The position numbers and the translations under genes were made by a program. From assembly GCF_004102025.1 (NCBI RefSeq), contig NZ_CP025228.1:2790001-2854000 (forward strand): a stretch of DNA of 64,000 nucleotides, in the 5' to 3' direction. This DNA is from Actinomyces qiguomingii. Lineage in GTDB: Bacteria; Actinomycetota; Actinomycetes; Actinomycetales; Actinomycetaceae. This document shows positions 8,725 through 17,841 of this stretch, in pieces (position 1 is the first letter of the stretch; each line of letters starts with the position of its first letter). The notes under the pieces were generated by a model. That model was not told the DNA's origin and ran no database searches. It was given only the letters and a program-made list of their open reading frames with translations.

Positions 8725-9729
8725 TCACCCGGTCGTGACGGGGGTCAGCGGCTCGCGCCCGGCCAGCACAGCAATGACGTTGTCGACGGCGAGTCGACAC
8801 ATGCGATCACGGGTCGCCTCACCCGCGCTGGCCGTGTGCGGGGTCAGCACCACCTGCTCCCGGGCAATCAACTCCGGGTTCACGCGCGGCTCCCCCTCGA
8901 AGGTGTCGATGGCGGCGCCGCGCAGGTGTCCGGAATCGAGCGCCTCGATCAGCGCCCGCTCGTCAACAACGCCGCCGCGAGCACAGTTGACCAGGTAGGC
9001 ACCCGGTTTCATCAGGGCAAGGGTGTCACGGTTGATCAGGTGACGGGTAGAGGGCAGGAGCGGCACGTGCAGGGTGACCACGTCGGATGCGGCCAGCAGC
9101 TCACGCTGAGTGACGACTTCTACACCGTCAACATCGGTCCCCAGCGGACGAGTGGTATCGGCTGCGAGCACCCGCATGTCGAAGGCACGAGCACGCTGAG
9201 CCACGGCCCGGCCGATGCGGCCCAGGCCGATTATGCCCAGGGTGGCACCTGCCGAGACGTCCAGGCCCACGAACATGCGCGGACCCCACACCCAGTCCTT
9301 GCCCTCGCGGATGAAACGGTCGGCCTCGACAATGCGCCGGCCGAGAGCCAGGATCAGGGCGAAGGTGTGGTCGGCGGTGGCCCCGTCGAGCACACCGGGA
9401 GTGTTGGTGACCGTGACGCCGTGACGCGCGGCGGCATCCAGGTCGATATTGTCAAAGCCGACGGCCACATTGGCCACCACCTTCAGATTGGGGCCGGCGG
9501 CGGTGAAGAACTCCTCATCGATGCGCTCGGTGAGCGTCACAATGGCGGCGTCCTTCCCGGCCGCCCGCTCCAGCAGCTCGGCACGGGCGGGCGGCGTCTC
9601 CTGGCCGATGTCGAAGCTGATCCCGGGGTGGGAGTCGAGCTCGCGGGTGACCGAGTCGGTCAGCAACCGGGCAATGTATACGGACCTGGTCGGCGTCATG
9701 TTCTCCACACTATTGCTTGAAGCGGTCAT
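8725..9729 (-). CDS. D-2-hydroxyacid dehydrogenase, glyoxylate/hydroxypyruvate reductase type
   Basis: A 334-residue NAD(P)-dependent oxidoreductase. Start at 9729 (MTASSNSVEN), with GAAGGA upstream. The nucleotide-binding GLGRIG is at residues 168-173. The catalytic triad is visible: Arg251 (NCARGG), Glu280 (FEGEP) and His298 (TPHTA). Closest family by pattern is glyoxylate/hydroxypyruvate reductase (GhrB/GyaR type). In this operon it probably reduces a short 2-oxo acid or aldehyde-acid released downstream of the aldolase, feeding glycerate kinase, or reduces glyoxylate to glycolate. The gene sits 47 bp after the FGGY kinase. The true substrate is not readable from sequence. Confidence 0.88.
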   Translation of the reverse strand: MTASSNSVENMTPTRSVYIARLLTDSVTRELDSHPGISFDIGQETPPARAELLERAAGKDAAIVTLTERIDEEFFTAAGPNLKVVANVAVGFDNIDLDAAARHGVTVTNTPGVLDGATADHTFALILALGRRIVEADRFIREGKDWVWGPRMFVGLDVSAGATLGIIGLGRIGRAVAQRARAFDMRVLAADTTRPLGTDVDGVEVVTQRELLAASDVVTLHVPLLPSTRHLINRDTLALMKPGAYLVNCARGGVVDERALIEALDSGHLRGAAIDTFEGEPRVNPELIAREQVVLTPHTASAGEATRDRMCRLAVDNVIAVLAGREPLTPVTTG

Positions 9730-9776
9730 GAGTGAGTCCTTCGTGGATGATAAAAGGAATTGGCGTTGTGAGTGGT

Positions 9777-11234
9777 TCACAGCTCCGGCAGGAGCTCGCG
9801 CCCGGTGGCGTCCCTCCAGGAGGCGCGGAAGGCGTCCCACCGGTCATCGTTGATGGCCACCCAGTCCGGACGCGGACTCACCCTGCGGGAGTCGACCTCC
9901 GGCAGGACCAGCTCGGCAACGGTGGCGCCGCACATGCCGGCCGCACCGATGGCCGGCAGGTAGGACTCGTCCACCAGGTCCAGATCGGCGTCGAGGATGT
10001 CGGCGAGCATCTGGGGGAAGGCCTTGTCCGCCCCGAAGGCTCCGGTGACGTAGATGGAGCCCGAGCCCTTGGGCACGCAGGAGCCGAGCACCATGCGGTC
10101 CACCAGCAGCACGCCGTCGATGATCCCGCGGGCCACCTGCGCGCGGCTGGTCTCGCGGGTGATGTCCACCAGCCGGGCGCAGGGCGCCTCAAACCACAAC
10201 GGCCCCCGCTCCCGCATGACGTGCGGGATGAAGAACGGCGCGGTGACCGCATCCTCGCGGGAGATCTCGAAGGCGGTACGGATCATCACATCGACGCCGC
10301 CGCCGGCCTCCCCGAAGCCGGCCACCAGCGCCCCGGTTGCCAGGGCGTCACCGCCGTTGGTCACGCCGTTGATCAGCCACTCCCCCGGCCGGTTGCCGCA
10401 GCGCTGCAGGGCGGTGGCGCGCGTGTCCGGGGCGTTTAGGCAGGAGTTGATCACATGGGTGGTGCCCATGATGAAGAAGGGCTTGGTGCCGGGCCTGGTG
10501 CCCAGGGCGTAGGAGGCGGCCGGGGTGTCCGCGGAGCCGACCGACACGGGGATGCCGGCCGGCAGGCCGAAGTCGGCGGCGGCCTCGGGGGTGACGGTGC
10601 CGAGGATCTCCACCGCGTGCTTGACCGGCGGGAGCGTGGCCGGGTCGATGCCAAGCAGCTCGACGGTCTCCTGGATCCACCCCCGCTGTGGCTCCAGCGT
10701 GTTGAAGATGCCGGAGTAGGAGGCCTGGGTGGGGTCCAGTGCGGTCTGGCCCGTCAGCAGGGCGCCGAGCCAGGTGCCGGCCATCCCGAAAGTGGTCATG
10801 GCGGCGAAGGCGTCGGCGTCGTGATTGCGCAGGTAGGGGTGGGCCAGCGCCATGAAGGTCGACTGTGAGGGGTGGTTCCCCGTGGCCGCGAGCGCCTGCT
10901 CCGTGCGCTGATCCGAGAACTGGTTGAAGTAGTAACGCAGGATGTTGTTGTCCCACACCACTCCCAATCCGCAGGCCCTCCCGGCCGCGTCCAGAGGCAC
11001 CGCGACCGGACAGTGGACGTCGATGCCCACGCCGCTCGCCCCGGTCAGGGCCGGCCCCAGCTCGGCCAGCGCGCCGCGGATGGATTGCTCCCAGGCCCGC
11101 GGGTCCACGCGTCCTTGCACGGCACGTGAGCGCGGGTGGGCACAGCGGGCCCGGGCGATCACCTGGCCGCCGGTGTCTACAACTACGGCCTTGGTGGCCG
11201 AAGTCCCCAAATCGATTCCGACGAATGTGCTCAT
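9777..11234 (-). CDS. FGGY-family carbohydrate kinase
   Basis: A 485-residue two-domain sugar kinase. The N-terminal phosphate loop is GIDLGTSATKAVVVD (residues 6-20). The second-domain segment VGSADTPAAS carries the Asp expected to be the catalytic base, and the ATP-site segments FIMGTTHV and SIYVTGAFGADKAFPQMLAD are present. The closest known relatives by overall pattern are xylulokinase- and LsrK-like proteins, but the usual xylulokinase substrate motif is not clear, so I leave the substrate open. In this operon the natural reading is that it phosphorylates a ketose or keto-acid formed by the zinc dehydrogenase, giving the substrate of the DhnA-type aldolase next to it (gap 43 bp). Confidence 0.88.
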   Translation of the reverse strand: MSTFVGIDLGTSATKAVVVDTGGQVIARARCAHPRSRAVQGRVDPRAWEQSIRGALAELGPALTGASGVGIDVHCPVAVPLDAAGRACGLGVVWDNNILRYYFNQFSDQRTEQALAATGNHPSQSTFMALAHPYLRNHDADAFAAMTTFGMAGTWLGALLTGQTALDPTQASYSGIFNTLEPQRGWIQETVELLGIDPATLPPVKHAVEILGTVTPEAAADFGLPAGIPVSVGSADTPAASYALGTRPGTKPFFIMGTTHVINSCLNAPDTRATALQRCGNRPGEWLINGVTNGGDALATGALVAGFGEAGGGVDVMIRTAFEISREDAVTAPFFIPHVMRERGPLWFEAPCARLVDITRETSRAQVARGIIDGVLLVDRMVLGSCVPKGSGSIYVTGAFGADKAFPQMLADILDADLDLVDESYLPAIGAAGMCGATVAELVLPEVDSRRVSPRPDWVAINDDRWDAFRASWRDATGRELLPEL

Positions 11235-11277
11235 CGTTGAACCTCCGTCTCCTAGCTGTGTTGATCCTTGTCCGGTG

Positions 11278-12105
11278 TCAGTTCAGTAGCTCGGCTGCCC
11301 GGGAGGGGGCCAGGCCGTCGTGCACCACCGCACGCAGCGCCCGCACCATCTTGGCGGGGTCCTGCGCCTGCCAGATGTTGCGCCCGCAGGTCATGCCCAC
11401 GCCGCCGGCCTCCATCACCGCGGCGGCCTGCTCCAGCACGTTGATGGGCTTGGGGGCGGGGGCGCCGCCGGCGGCGACTACGGGCGTGGGGACGGCGTCG
11501 ACTACCTGCTTGAACTCCGCGGCGGAGCCGGTGTACCAGGTCTTGACAATGTCGGTCCCGCATTCGGCGGCGGCCCGGGCCGCGTAGATGACGGACTCGG
11601 TGGAGCCCTTGCGGTCGCCCCACAGCTCACCGGATGGGTAGGCGTGGCAGATGACCGGCATGCCCCACTTGTGCGCCTCCTGGGTGGTGGCGGACATCAT
11701 CTCCAGCATGGCCGCCTGGTGCTCCGAGCCGGCGGAGATGCCGATGGCCAGGGCGTCGGCGCCCAGGCGGATGGCGTCGTGGACGGAGGCGACGGTGGCG
11801 TCATAGGTGGGGTGGAAGTCGACACAGAAGGTGGAGCCCTTGATGATCAGTGGGACGGTGATGTCGGTGTCCCAAAGCAGGTGGCCGGCGATGCCCTTGA
11901 ACACGGTGAAGGCGTCGGGCTCGCCCGCGATGATCCGATTGAAGGTGTTCTTGATGTCGGCCAGGCGCGGGGCGACGCCGCGCGGAACGGCCTGATCGAG
12001 GGCCACCGACATCATGCGGCCGTCCGCGCCGAGCAGGCGGCGTAGGCGTAGCTGGCGGCCAAGGGCGGGGGTGGTGCCGACGGGGTTGAGCGAGTACACG
12101 GACAT
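11278..12105 (-). CDS. DhnA/LsrF-type class I aldolase
   Basis: A 275-residue TIM-barrel aldolase of the DhnA class I fructose-bisphosphate aldolase family. Start is the ATG at 12105 (MSVYSLNPVG) with GGAG upstream; longer frames are unsupported. Asp37 (ALDQA) and the Schiff-base lysine Lys188 (TDIVKTWY) are in place, and the phosphate-binding end AAGGAP ... GRNIWQ (residues 241-246) is intact, so a phosphorylated substrate is expected. LsrF, which handles phospho-AI-2, belongs to the same superfamily. With the kinase downstream and dehydrogenase upstream it is likely to cleave a phosphorylated keto-sugar to a triose phosphate plus a short aldehyde (inference). Confidence 0.85.
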   Translation of the reverse strand: MSVYSLNPVGTTPALGRQLRLRRLLGADGRMMSVALDQAVPRGVAPRLADIKNTFNRIIAGEPDAFTVFKGIAGHLLWDTDITVPLIIKGSTFCVDFHPTYDATVASVHDAIRLGADALAIGISAGSEHQAAMLEMMSATTQEAHKWGMPVICHAYPSGELWGDRKGSTESVIYAARAAAECGTDIVKTWYTGSAAEFKQVVDAVPTPVVAAGGAPAPKPINVLEQAAAVMEAGGVGMTCGRNIWQAQDPAKMVRALRAVVHDGLAPSRAAELLN

Positions 12106-12201
12106 GGTGCTTTCTCCTTGTTGTTTTGGTGGTGATGTGGTGGTGGTGGCGTGCGGCCCGGTCCAATGCCGGCCCGGTGTGCGAAGTGGAGTCAGTGACT
12201 T

Positions 12202-12245
12202 AAAAAAGGGGGCATTGACCGGGGCTCGCGTCGGCAACGCGAGCC
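12202..12245 (-). terminator. Hairpin and T run between dehydrogenase and aldolase genes
   Basis: On the minus strand a perfect 9-bp stem (GGCTCGCGT/ACGCGAGCC, 12223-12245, five-base loop) is followed about 15 bases later by six T residues (12202-12207). It lies in the only long gap (169 bp) within the operon. It may terminate or attenuate part of the transcripts, lowering expression of the aldolase and later genes. The hairpin-to-T distance is longer than in a classical terminator. Confidence 0.45.
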
Positions 12246-12274
12246 GGAGGAGGGGTGAGACCAGTCGCCGGGGC

Positions 12275-13342
12275 TCAGGCCCAGACGTCGACGCCCACCC
12301 GCATATCGGCGCCGGAGGCGGCCAGGTCAATGGCCTGCGCGGCGCGGTCCAGCGGCAGTTGCGTGCCGATCAGGTCGGCCACCTTCAGCCGGCCGTCATT
12401 GATCATGGGGGCGATCTGCTGGAAGTTCTCCAGGCGGCAGGAGGAGGCGCCGACGATCTCGTACTCGTTGTAGTGGATGTCATTGGCGACGAACTCGAGC
12501 CTGGCCCCGGAGTTGAAGCCGGCGAACACGGAGATGCGGGCGCCGGGGGCGAGCACACCCAGGTAGGGGGTCATGGCCTCGGGGCGGCCAATGGCCATGA
12601 TGACCACGTCAATGCCCTCGGGGGCGAATTCCCGGATCCGGTCGGCAATGTTGTCCGACGGCGTGAGCACCAGGTCCGCCCCGGAGGCGCGGGCGATGTC
12701 GTGGCGGGCCTGGTTGGGTTCCACGGAGATGACCTGGCGCACCCCCTGGGCCTTGGCCAGGCGGATGTGGATCAGGCCGAGCGGCCCCGCCCCGGCCACC
12801 AGGACCGTGTCCGCCCCGGCCACCTTGGCCAGGTTCTGGCCGTTCAGGGCGCAGGAGACCGGCTCGACGATCGCGGCCTCCAGGGCGGAGACATTGTTGA
12901 TCGGGATCAGGTTCTCGCGGGCGCGGGCCGGCACCCGCACGTACTGCGACAGTCCGCCGTCGAGCTGGTATCCAAAGGCGACGCGGTTGCGGCAGATGTT
13001 CGGGTGTCCCTTGGAGCAGGCCGAACAGGTGCCGCATGGAACCAGCGGGTAGACGCACACCTGGTCACCCATGGCCACGGCGTCGGGCAATTCGCCATTG
13101 ACTGCCACCACCTCGCCGGCCAGCTCGTGCCCCAGCGTGGAGGGCAGGGAGACGTTGCGGGTCTTGCGGCCGGTGTAGATGCGCACATCTGTGCCGCACA
13201 GCAGGGCGCCGGTCACCTTAAGCAGAACGTCGCCCGGCTGGAGCGCGGGGATCGGCGCCTGCTCTATCCGCATGTCGTTCGGGGCGTGTAGTACCGCCTT
13301 CCTCATGGTGGCGTGCAGGTCGACGGTCGTATTGACAGTCAT
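12275..13342 (-). CDS. Zinc-dependent medium-chain dehydrogenase (polyol/threonine dehydrogenase type)
   Basis: A 355-residue MDR-family alcohol dehydrogenase. Catalytic-zinc residues Cys49 (LLCGTD) and His72-Glu73 (GHELAGEV) are present, as are the four structural-zinc cysteines at 103, 106, 109 and 117. The dinucleotide-binding motif is GAGPLG near residue 185. The overall pattern fits sorbitol, L-threonine or galactitol-type dehydrogenases, which oxidise a secondary alcohol to a ketone with NAD(P). It overlaps the DeoR gene by 4 bp (ATGA), so its translation is probably coupled to the regulator's. It is the likely first oxidation step of the pathway encoded here. Confidence 0.88.
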   Translation of the reverse strand: MTVNTTVDLHATMRKAVLHAPNDMRIEQAPIPALQPGDVLLKVTGALLCGTDVRIYTGRKTRNVSLPSTLGHELAGEVVAVNGELPDAVAMGDQVCVYPLVPCGTCSACSKGHPNICRNRVAFGYQLDGGLSQYVRVPARARENLIPINNVSALEAAIVEPVSCALNGQNLAKVAGADTVLVAGAGPLGLIHIRLAKAQGVRQVISVEPNQARHDIARASGADLVLTPSDNIADRIREFAPEGIDVVIMAIGRPEAMTPYLGVLAPGARISVFAGFNSGARLEFVANDIHYNEYEIVGASSCRLENFQQIAPMINDGRLKVADLIGTQLPLDRAAQAIDLAASGADMRVGVDVWA

Positions 13343-14235
13343 GGTTCTTCCTCGTGTTTGGGTCTGTCATCTAAGTTCTGCTCGCCAGCGAGCAAAATGG
13401 TGGTGGCACCACGGTCCTCCAAGGCATCCAACTGCTCCTGGGTTGCGGAGGCATCGGTGATCAAGGCCCATTCGTGGGGCAGCGGCGACCAGTAGGGATA
13501 GTCGGTGTCATCGTCCAGCTTGCTGGAATCGGCGATCACGTAGACCTGCGCGGCCTGACGCAGCATCATCGATTTCAGCCGGGACTGGTCGTAGGTGCGT
13601 GAGGCGATACCGCGCTCGGTGTTTACGGCGTCGGCGCCCACAAAGGCTATGTTCCCGTAGATGCGAGACAGGGTCATCTCGGCGTCGCCCCCGCAGATGG
13701 TCTCATTGATACCGCGCAGATTGCCGCCCAGGACGAGCACGTGGACCTTGTCCTGACCCACGAGCCGATTGATGCAGCGCAATCCATTGGTGACCACGGT
13801 GAGCTCGAAGCGATTGTCGATGGCGGCGGCGATGCGTTCCGCGGTGGAACCGGCGTCGAGGATCACCAGGTCGCCCTCATGCAGGAGCGAGACCGCCACC
13901 TGGGCGATTGCCTCCTTCTCCGCCACGTTGGAGACCTCGCGCTGCGCCATGGTCAGTTCGCGCCGGCCCGGCGCCAGGGAGGCCCCCCCGTAGGTACGGG
14001 AGATGATCTCATCCTTCTCCAACAGGGCCAGATCTCGGCGAATCGTAACCACGGACACATCCAGTGCCCGGGCCAGCTCATTGACCGAGGCCCGTTTTCC
14101 CGACCCTTCACCGAGCATCTCGACCAGTCGTGCGCGCCGTCGCTCCCCCTTGGTACGGGGCTCGTCGGTGACGCCGGAGCGGACGATGATGGACATGATG
14201 CCTCCCTGGTCGTTGAGAATCGCTTCTGACCGCAT
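13339..14235 (-). CDS. DeoR-family transcriptional regulator
   Basis: A 298-residue regulator. I chose the ATG at 14235 because AAAGGAGGT lies at ideal spacing; an internal ATG at 14196, also with a good site (GGGAGG), would give 285 residues. The N-terminal winged helix reads NELARALDVSVVTIRRDL, the DeoR recognition helix, followed by RTYGGASL. The C-terminal sugar-phosphate sensor domain has ILDAGSTAERIA and FVGADAV. DeoR proteins usually repress a sugar operon until a phosphorylated intermediate binds. It lies between the importer and the dehydrogenase, and no other regulator occurs in either sugar operon, so it is the best candidate to bind the repeated sites at 15758-15861 and 22496-22538. 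Confidence 0.9.
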   Translation of the reverse strand: MRSEAILNDQGGIMSIIVRSGVTDEPRTKGERRRARLVEMLGEGSGKRASVNELARALDVSVVTIRRDLALLEKDEIISRTYGGASLAPGRRELTMAQREVSNVAEKEAIAQVAVSLLHEGDLVILDAGSTAERIAAAIDNRFELTVVTNGLRCINRLVGQDKVHVLVLGGNLRGINETICGGDAEMTLSRIYGNIAFVGADAVNTERGIASRTYDQSRLKSMMLRQAAQVYVIADSSKLDDDTDYPYWSPLPHEWALITDASATQEQLDALEDRGATTILLAGEQNLDDRPKHEEEP

Positions 14236-14378
14236 CGTCCCACCTCCTTTTGCTGTTGTGGCTGGGTCGTGTCCAATGGGCGGTGATGAAACCGTGTGCA
14301 GCACGTCTCGTGGCGGGTGCACCGCGGCCCCCAGCGCCACTGCGCCGGGAGCGGCGGCGACCACGTCCATTGCTCGTC

Positions 14379-15704
14379 TCACAACGCCACCGCATCCTGG
14401 GAAAAGTCGATCTGCTCAACCTTCGGCAGCATGAAGGCGAATACCGCGGCGCCCAACACGGATACCGCCCCGGACAACAGCAGCGGCAGCCCGAAGGCGC
14501 CAGTGGCCCCATACAGGAAACCGATGACGATCGGGTTCAGTGCGGAGCCGATGTTTGAGAAGAAGTTCTGGGTTCCGCCAAGCACACCGACCGTGGAAGC
14601 AGGAACGAAGTCTGCCGGCAGGCACCAGATGGTGACAATCGTGAAGGCGGATCCGAAGTAGGACACCGACATCAACGCCAGCGCCAGCCCCGCGGTGGGG
14701 ACGAAGGCGGCCACCCCGATCACCGCGCACAGCAACATGCCGGTCACCAGGCAGGTCTTACGCACGCGAGTGACGGACCAGCCGCGCTTGAGCAGGGCGT
14801 CATTGATCAGGCCGCCGCTCCATGAGCCGATGATGGAGCAGATCGGCGGTATTGCTCCGAAGGCCCCAAGCCTGAGCAGGTCGAAGCCGCGTTCGTCGAC
14901 CAGGTAGGTGGGGAACCAGGTCAGGAAGAAGGTCACCGCGAAGTTCACGCAGAAGAAGCCAATCATCATGGCCCACACCGCCCGCTTGCGCAGCAGGATG
15001 AGCACCGGAATGGCCTTCTCGGTGCCGGCGGCCGCCGCTTCACGCATCTCCTGATCACGGTCCTCGGTGATGATGTCCATCTCCTCCTGGCCGATTGCAT
15101 CGATCAGTTCCGGACGGCGATACAGCGCCCACCATCCAAAGGCCCACAGCACCCCGATCACCCCGGCGATCAAGAACACCCAGCGCCAGCCCCACAGGCC
15201 GATGATCCCGGCGATCACAGGAGTGGCGATAGCCGAGCCGATACGGGCGCCGGAGTCGTAGACGGAGGTGGCGCGGGCACGCTCACGCTGGGGGAACCAG
15301 CGGGAGACGGTCTTGGCCGAGGCCGGGTAGGCACCGGACTCTCCGATCCCCAGTCCCAGCCTGAGCCCGAACAGCACACCGAAGCTACTGGCCAGGAAGG
15401 TCACGCCGGTGCACACCGACCACACGAAGACCGAGGCGCCGAACATGACGCGCTCGCCGAACTTGTCGATAAGCGAACCCGCCGGAATCTGCATGATCGC
15501 GTAGGACCACGAGAAGGCGGACAGGATCAACCCCTGCTGGCCGGGGGTGATGTGGAAATCCTCGGTCATGTAGGGCAGGGACACCGAGATCGCGGAGCGA
15601 TCGACGTAGTTGATGGCCAACCCGATGGCGCAGACGACGGCGACTACCCACCGCCAGTTGGTCTTGCCCGGCCTGCGCTCCCGGACCTTGGCTGATGCCG
15701 TCAT
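14379..15704 (-). CDS. MFS importer of the anion:cation symporter (ACS) family
   Basis: A 441-residue membrane transporter with 12 predicted helices. The start at 15704 (MTASAKVRER) is preceded by a perfect AAGGAGGT. Features of the ACS family, which includes hexuronate, glucarate and galactonate importers: INYVDRSAISVSLPYM in helix 1, the loop GSLIDKFGERV after helix 2, and RLGLGIGESGAYPASAKTV in helix 4 followed by RWFPQRERARATSVYDSG. These carriers usually import sugar acids with protons, so the operon may act on a sugar acid. It is the first gene of the downstream transcription unit and follows a 140-bp promoter region with repeated operator-like palindromes. Confidence 0.9.
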   Translation of the reverse strand: MTASAKVRERRPGKTNWRWVVAVVCAIGLAINYVDRSAISVSLPYMTEDFHITPGQQGLILSAFSWSYAIMQIPAGSLIDKFGERVMFGASVFVWSVCTGVTFLASSFGVLFGLRLGLGIGESGAYPASAKTVSRWFPQRERARATSVYDSGARIGSAIATPVIAGIIGLWGWRWVFLIAGVIGVLWAFGWWALYRRPELIDAIGQEEMDIITEDRDQEMREAAAAGTEKAIPVLILLRKRAVWAMMIGFFCVNFAVTFFLTWFPTYLVDERGFDLLRLGAFGAIPPICSIIGSWSGGLINDALLKRGWSVTRVRKTCLVTGMLLCAVIGVAAFVPTAGLALALMSVSYFGSAFTIVTIWCLPADFVPASTVGVLGGTQNFFSNIGSALNPIVIGFLYGATGAFGLPLLLSGAVSVLGAAVFAFMLPKVEQIDFSQDAVAL

Positions 15705-15757
15705 GGATACCTCCTTGTACCTCAGCACTGAACGGTTCACTCACTCAAGGAACCGCA

Positions 15758-15861
15758 AATGATCGCTTTGATCATTTCGGCAGCACCATCCTCGCCTCCA
15801 ACCGCATCCCAGTCAAGCCCGATCGATCACTTCGTTCACGCTATCGATCGTTTCGATCATT
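15758..15861 (-). promoter_or_regulatory. Operator region upstream of the MFS operon
   Basis: Two 16-bp sites, GATCGCTTTGATCATT (15761-15776) and GATCGTTTCGATCATT (15846-15861), match at 14 of 16 positions and lie 85 bp apart, about eight helical turns. The first is centred in a perfect 7-bp inverted repeat (AATGATC/GATCATT, 15758-15776). A 14-mer, CGATCGATCACTTC (15820-15833), and ATCGATCGTT (15843-15852) recur exactly in the other sugar operon's promoter. The layout suggests cooperative or looping repression, probably by the DeoR protein (inference). Confidence 0.7.
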
Positions 15862-15881
15862 GCCTCGATATTGCGTGGGAC

Positions 15882-16817
15882 CTAAGTACTAGGCGGATGG
15901 AAGATCTGGGACTCCCCCGGCATGCTCTCCTGCGCCCCGGCTCCCAGGGTGGTCAGTGCGCCCGCAATCGTCGCGCGCTCCAGGGCGGAGTCGAGGTCCT
16001 CACCGCGCACCAGGGCGGCACACAGGGTCCCGACGAATGAGTCCCCCGCACCCGTGGTGTCCACGGCCTGTACGTGGAACGCCGGAACCGCACGCTCACC
16101 CCGCCCTCCCACATACACAGCTCCCGCCGCACCGAGCGTCACAATCACCTCCGGGGCGATTGACCGCAACTGCGCCGCCAATCGCAACCACCCGGAAATG
16201 TCCTGCGGCGCAGCCTCGTGCCCCGCATACGCCAGCGCCTCCTCCTCATTGACAATGAGGAAGTCGAACAGGCCATGCAACTCCTGCCCGTACGATACGT
16301 AGGGAGCGGCGTTCAAAACCGCCGTCACCTTCATCTCGCGCGCCTTAAGCCCGACGGCGATCACCGACTCGGCAGGGATCTCGTTCTGCGTGAGAATCAG
16401 TCCGGGCCGGGGGCCGCGGGCGAGAGCCGCCTCCACTGCCGCCGCAGACAGCCGCGCATTGGCGCCGGATACCACCGTGGCCGAGACGGTTCCGTCCGCG
16501 GTGCAGTGCACGAATCCCAGCCCGGTCTCATGGTCGCCGATCCGCGCCACTCGCAGCTCAATCCCCTCCGCCTCCATATGGCGCAGATAGTCGTCTCCCC
16601 GGTCATCGCCACCAACCGCACCAACAAATGTCACCGCTGCTCCCAGTCGGCGCGCCTGGATCGCCTGGTTGGCCCCCTTGCCCCCGAAGCTGGTGACGGC
16701 ACGGGCCACGCAGACAGTCTCCCCGGGCCTGGGGAGTCTATCCACATACACGGTCAGGTCCGTGTTCAAACTGCCGACCACCAGCACGCTGCCCGATGTC
16801 GGGATGGCGCCGGTCAT
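15882..16817 (-). CDS. Ribokinase-family (PfkB) sugar kinase
   Basis: A 311-residue kinase of the PfkB/ribokinase family. The N-terminal substrate segment is VGSLNTDLTVYVDRLPRPGE, with the family's GGKGANQA at residues 45-52. The C-terminal ATP/anion-hole motif DTTGAGDSFVG contains catalytic Asp259. This is the ribokinase pattern, but substrate specificity for ribose itself is uncertain in this context. It overlaps the TIM-barrel gene by 4 bp (ATGA) and ends the ABC-transporter operon. It probably phosphorylates the sugar or its isomerised/lactone-opened product. It is the second sugar kinase of this locus. Confidence 0.88.
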   Translation of the reverse strand: MTGAIPTSGSVLVVGSLNTDLTVYVDRLPRPGETVCVARAVTSFGGKGANQAIQARRLGAAVTFVGAVGGDDRGDDYLRHMEAEGIELRVARIGDHETGLGFVHCTADGTVSATVVSGANARLSAAAVEAALARGPRPGLILTQNEIPAESVIAVGLKAREMKVTAVLNAAPYVSYGQELHGLFDFLIVNEEEALAYAGHEAAPQDISGWLRLAAQLRSIAPEVIVTLGAAGAVYVGGRGERAVPAFHVQAVDTTGAGDSFVGTLCAALVRGEDLDSALERATIAGALTTLGAGAQESMPGESQIFHPPST

Positions 16818-17755
16818 AATCTTTCACCCCTGCCCAGCAGCTCCAGGCGCAGCACGGCGACTTCCAGCGCATCCTGAGAGTCGGCGACCTCCTGGAACCG
16901 GTTGTGCTCCTGCCCTTCAAGCATCTCCAGGAGGGCATTGGTCGCCGCCACATTGGCCCGCAGTTCGCCGGCCGCGTCCTCCCGCACCGGGAAGGTGTCG
17001 AAGTAGATCGGGGCCTGGTAGCCGCCCCGGCGGAGCCAGTACAGCAGTTCCAGGGTCTCCCAGGGGTGTACGGAGCCCACAATCATTCCGTCGTCGCTGC
17101 CTCCGTACCCGTCGTTGAGGTGGATTCCGTACAACTTCCCATCCGCCAGCAGGAGCGCGGCCGCATGCGCGGGATAGTCGCGCGCCATGATCATGTGGCA
17201 GAAGTCCAAGGTGGCTCCCACATTGGACCGGTCAATGCGCTGCAGCAGGTAGAGAACGAAGCCGCTGCTGGGAATCATCGTGTGAACGCGTTCCTCATAA
17301 GGCTTGTACTCGATGCTGAAGCGCATGTGCGGGTGCTGATCCGCCAGGCGCCGATACACGCCGACGAGCTGTTCGGTCGCCGTTACGAAGTCCTTCTGGA
17401 AGGCGTAGTCGTAGCCGTCGTATCCGAGCCACAGGGTCACCAGGTCACTGCCGAGGTCTTCGGCCACACGCACGCCGTCGCCCACCAGCTCGTAGGCGTC
17501 GTCGGCAACTCCCGGCCGCGGTCCGGTGAACTCTCCGGCACTAAAGTCGCTGCGGAATCTCACCGCGATCGAGTTGAGTCGCAGGCCCGCAGCCGCCAGT
17601 GCGTTCCGGATGCCTTCCACGCCGTCGCGGGCGAAGTGCTCCGGATAATTGAGGTCCACGTAGCCGACGCCGTCGACGCCGGCTATCGCGGCCAGTGCCT
17701 CCGGCACGCTCATTCCCTGCTTGATGTACGAGTTGATTCTGGCCGAATACTCCAT
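16814..17755 (-). CDS. TIM-barrel sugar isomerase/epimerase-like protein
   Basis: A 313-residue protein of the xylose-isomerase-like TIM-barrel superfamily (AP endonuclease 2-like fold). Candidate metal ligands are seen in the usual order: Glu in FSIEYKPYEE, Asp and His in GATLDFCHMI, His/Asp in GIHLNDGYGG and the late acidic segment IYFDTFPVRED. Some relatives isomerise aldoses such as L-rhamnose, others epimerise keto-sugars; I cannot choose. It overlaps the ribokinase gene by 4 bp, implying coupled translation, and follows the amidohydrolase by 86 bp. It probably prepares the imported sugar for phosphorylation. Confidence 0.75.
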   Translation of the reverse strand: MEYSARINSYIKQGMSVPEALAAIAGVDGVGYVDLNYPEHFARDGVEGIRNALAAAGLRLNSIAVRFRSDFSAGEFTGPRPGVADDAYELVGDGVRVAEDLGSDLVTLWLGYDGYDYAFQKDFVTATEQLVGVYRRLADQHPHMRFSIEYKPYEERVHTMIPSSGFVLYLLQRIDRSNVGATLDFCHMIMARDYPAHAAALLLADGKLYGIHLNDGYGGSDDGMIVGSVHPWETLELLYWLRRGGYQAPIYFDTFPVREDAAGELRANVAATNALLEMLEGQEHNRFQEVADSQDALEVAVLRLELLGRGERL

Positions 17756-17841
17756 TGGTTCCTCCTAATCGATCGGCGCTAGCAGGCCGATTCCGTCGTT
17801 GCTGTAAGACACCGGTTATGCCGATCTGCGCTGTCCCACCC

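Noticed and set aside
9777..12105. FGGY kinase and DhnA-type aldolase as an LsrK/LsrF pair for autoinducer-2
   Set aside because: No LsrR/LsrG-like gene or AI-2 motif is seen and the dehydrogenase, lactonase-like and glycerate-kinase genes do not belong to the Lsr pathway; kept only as an alternative.
17768..17775. ATCGATCG between amidohydrolase and isomerase genes as a third operator
   Set aside because: An eight-base palindrome is too short to claim and no second copy is next to it.
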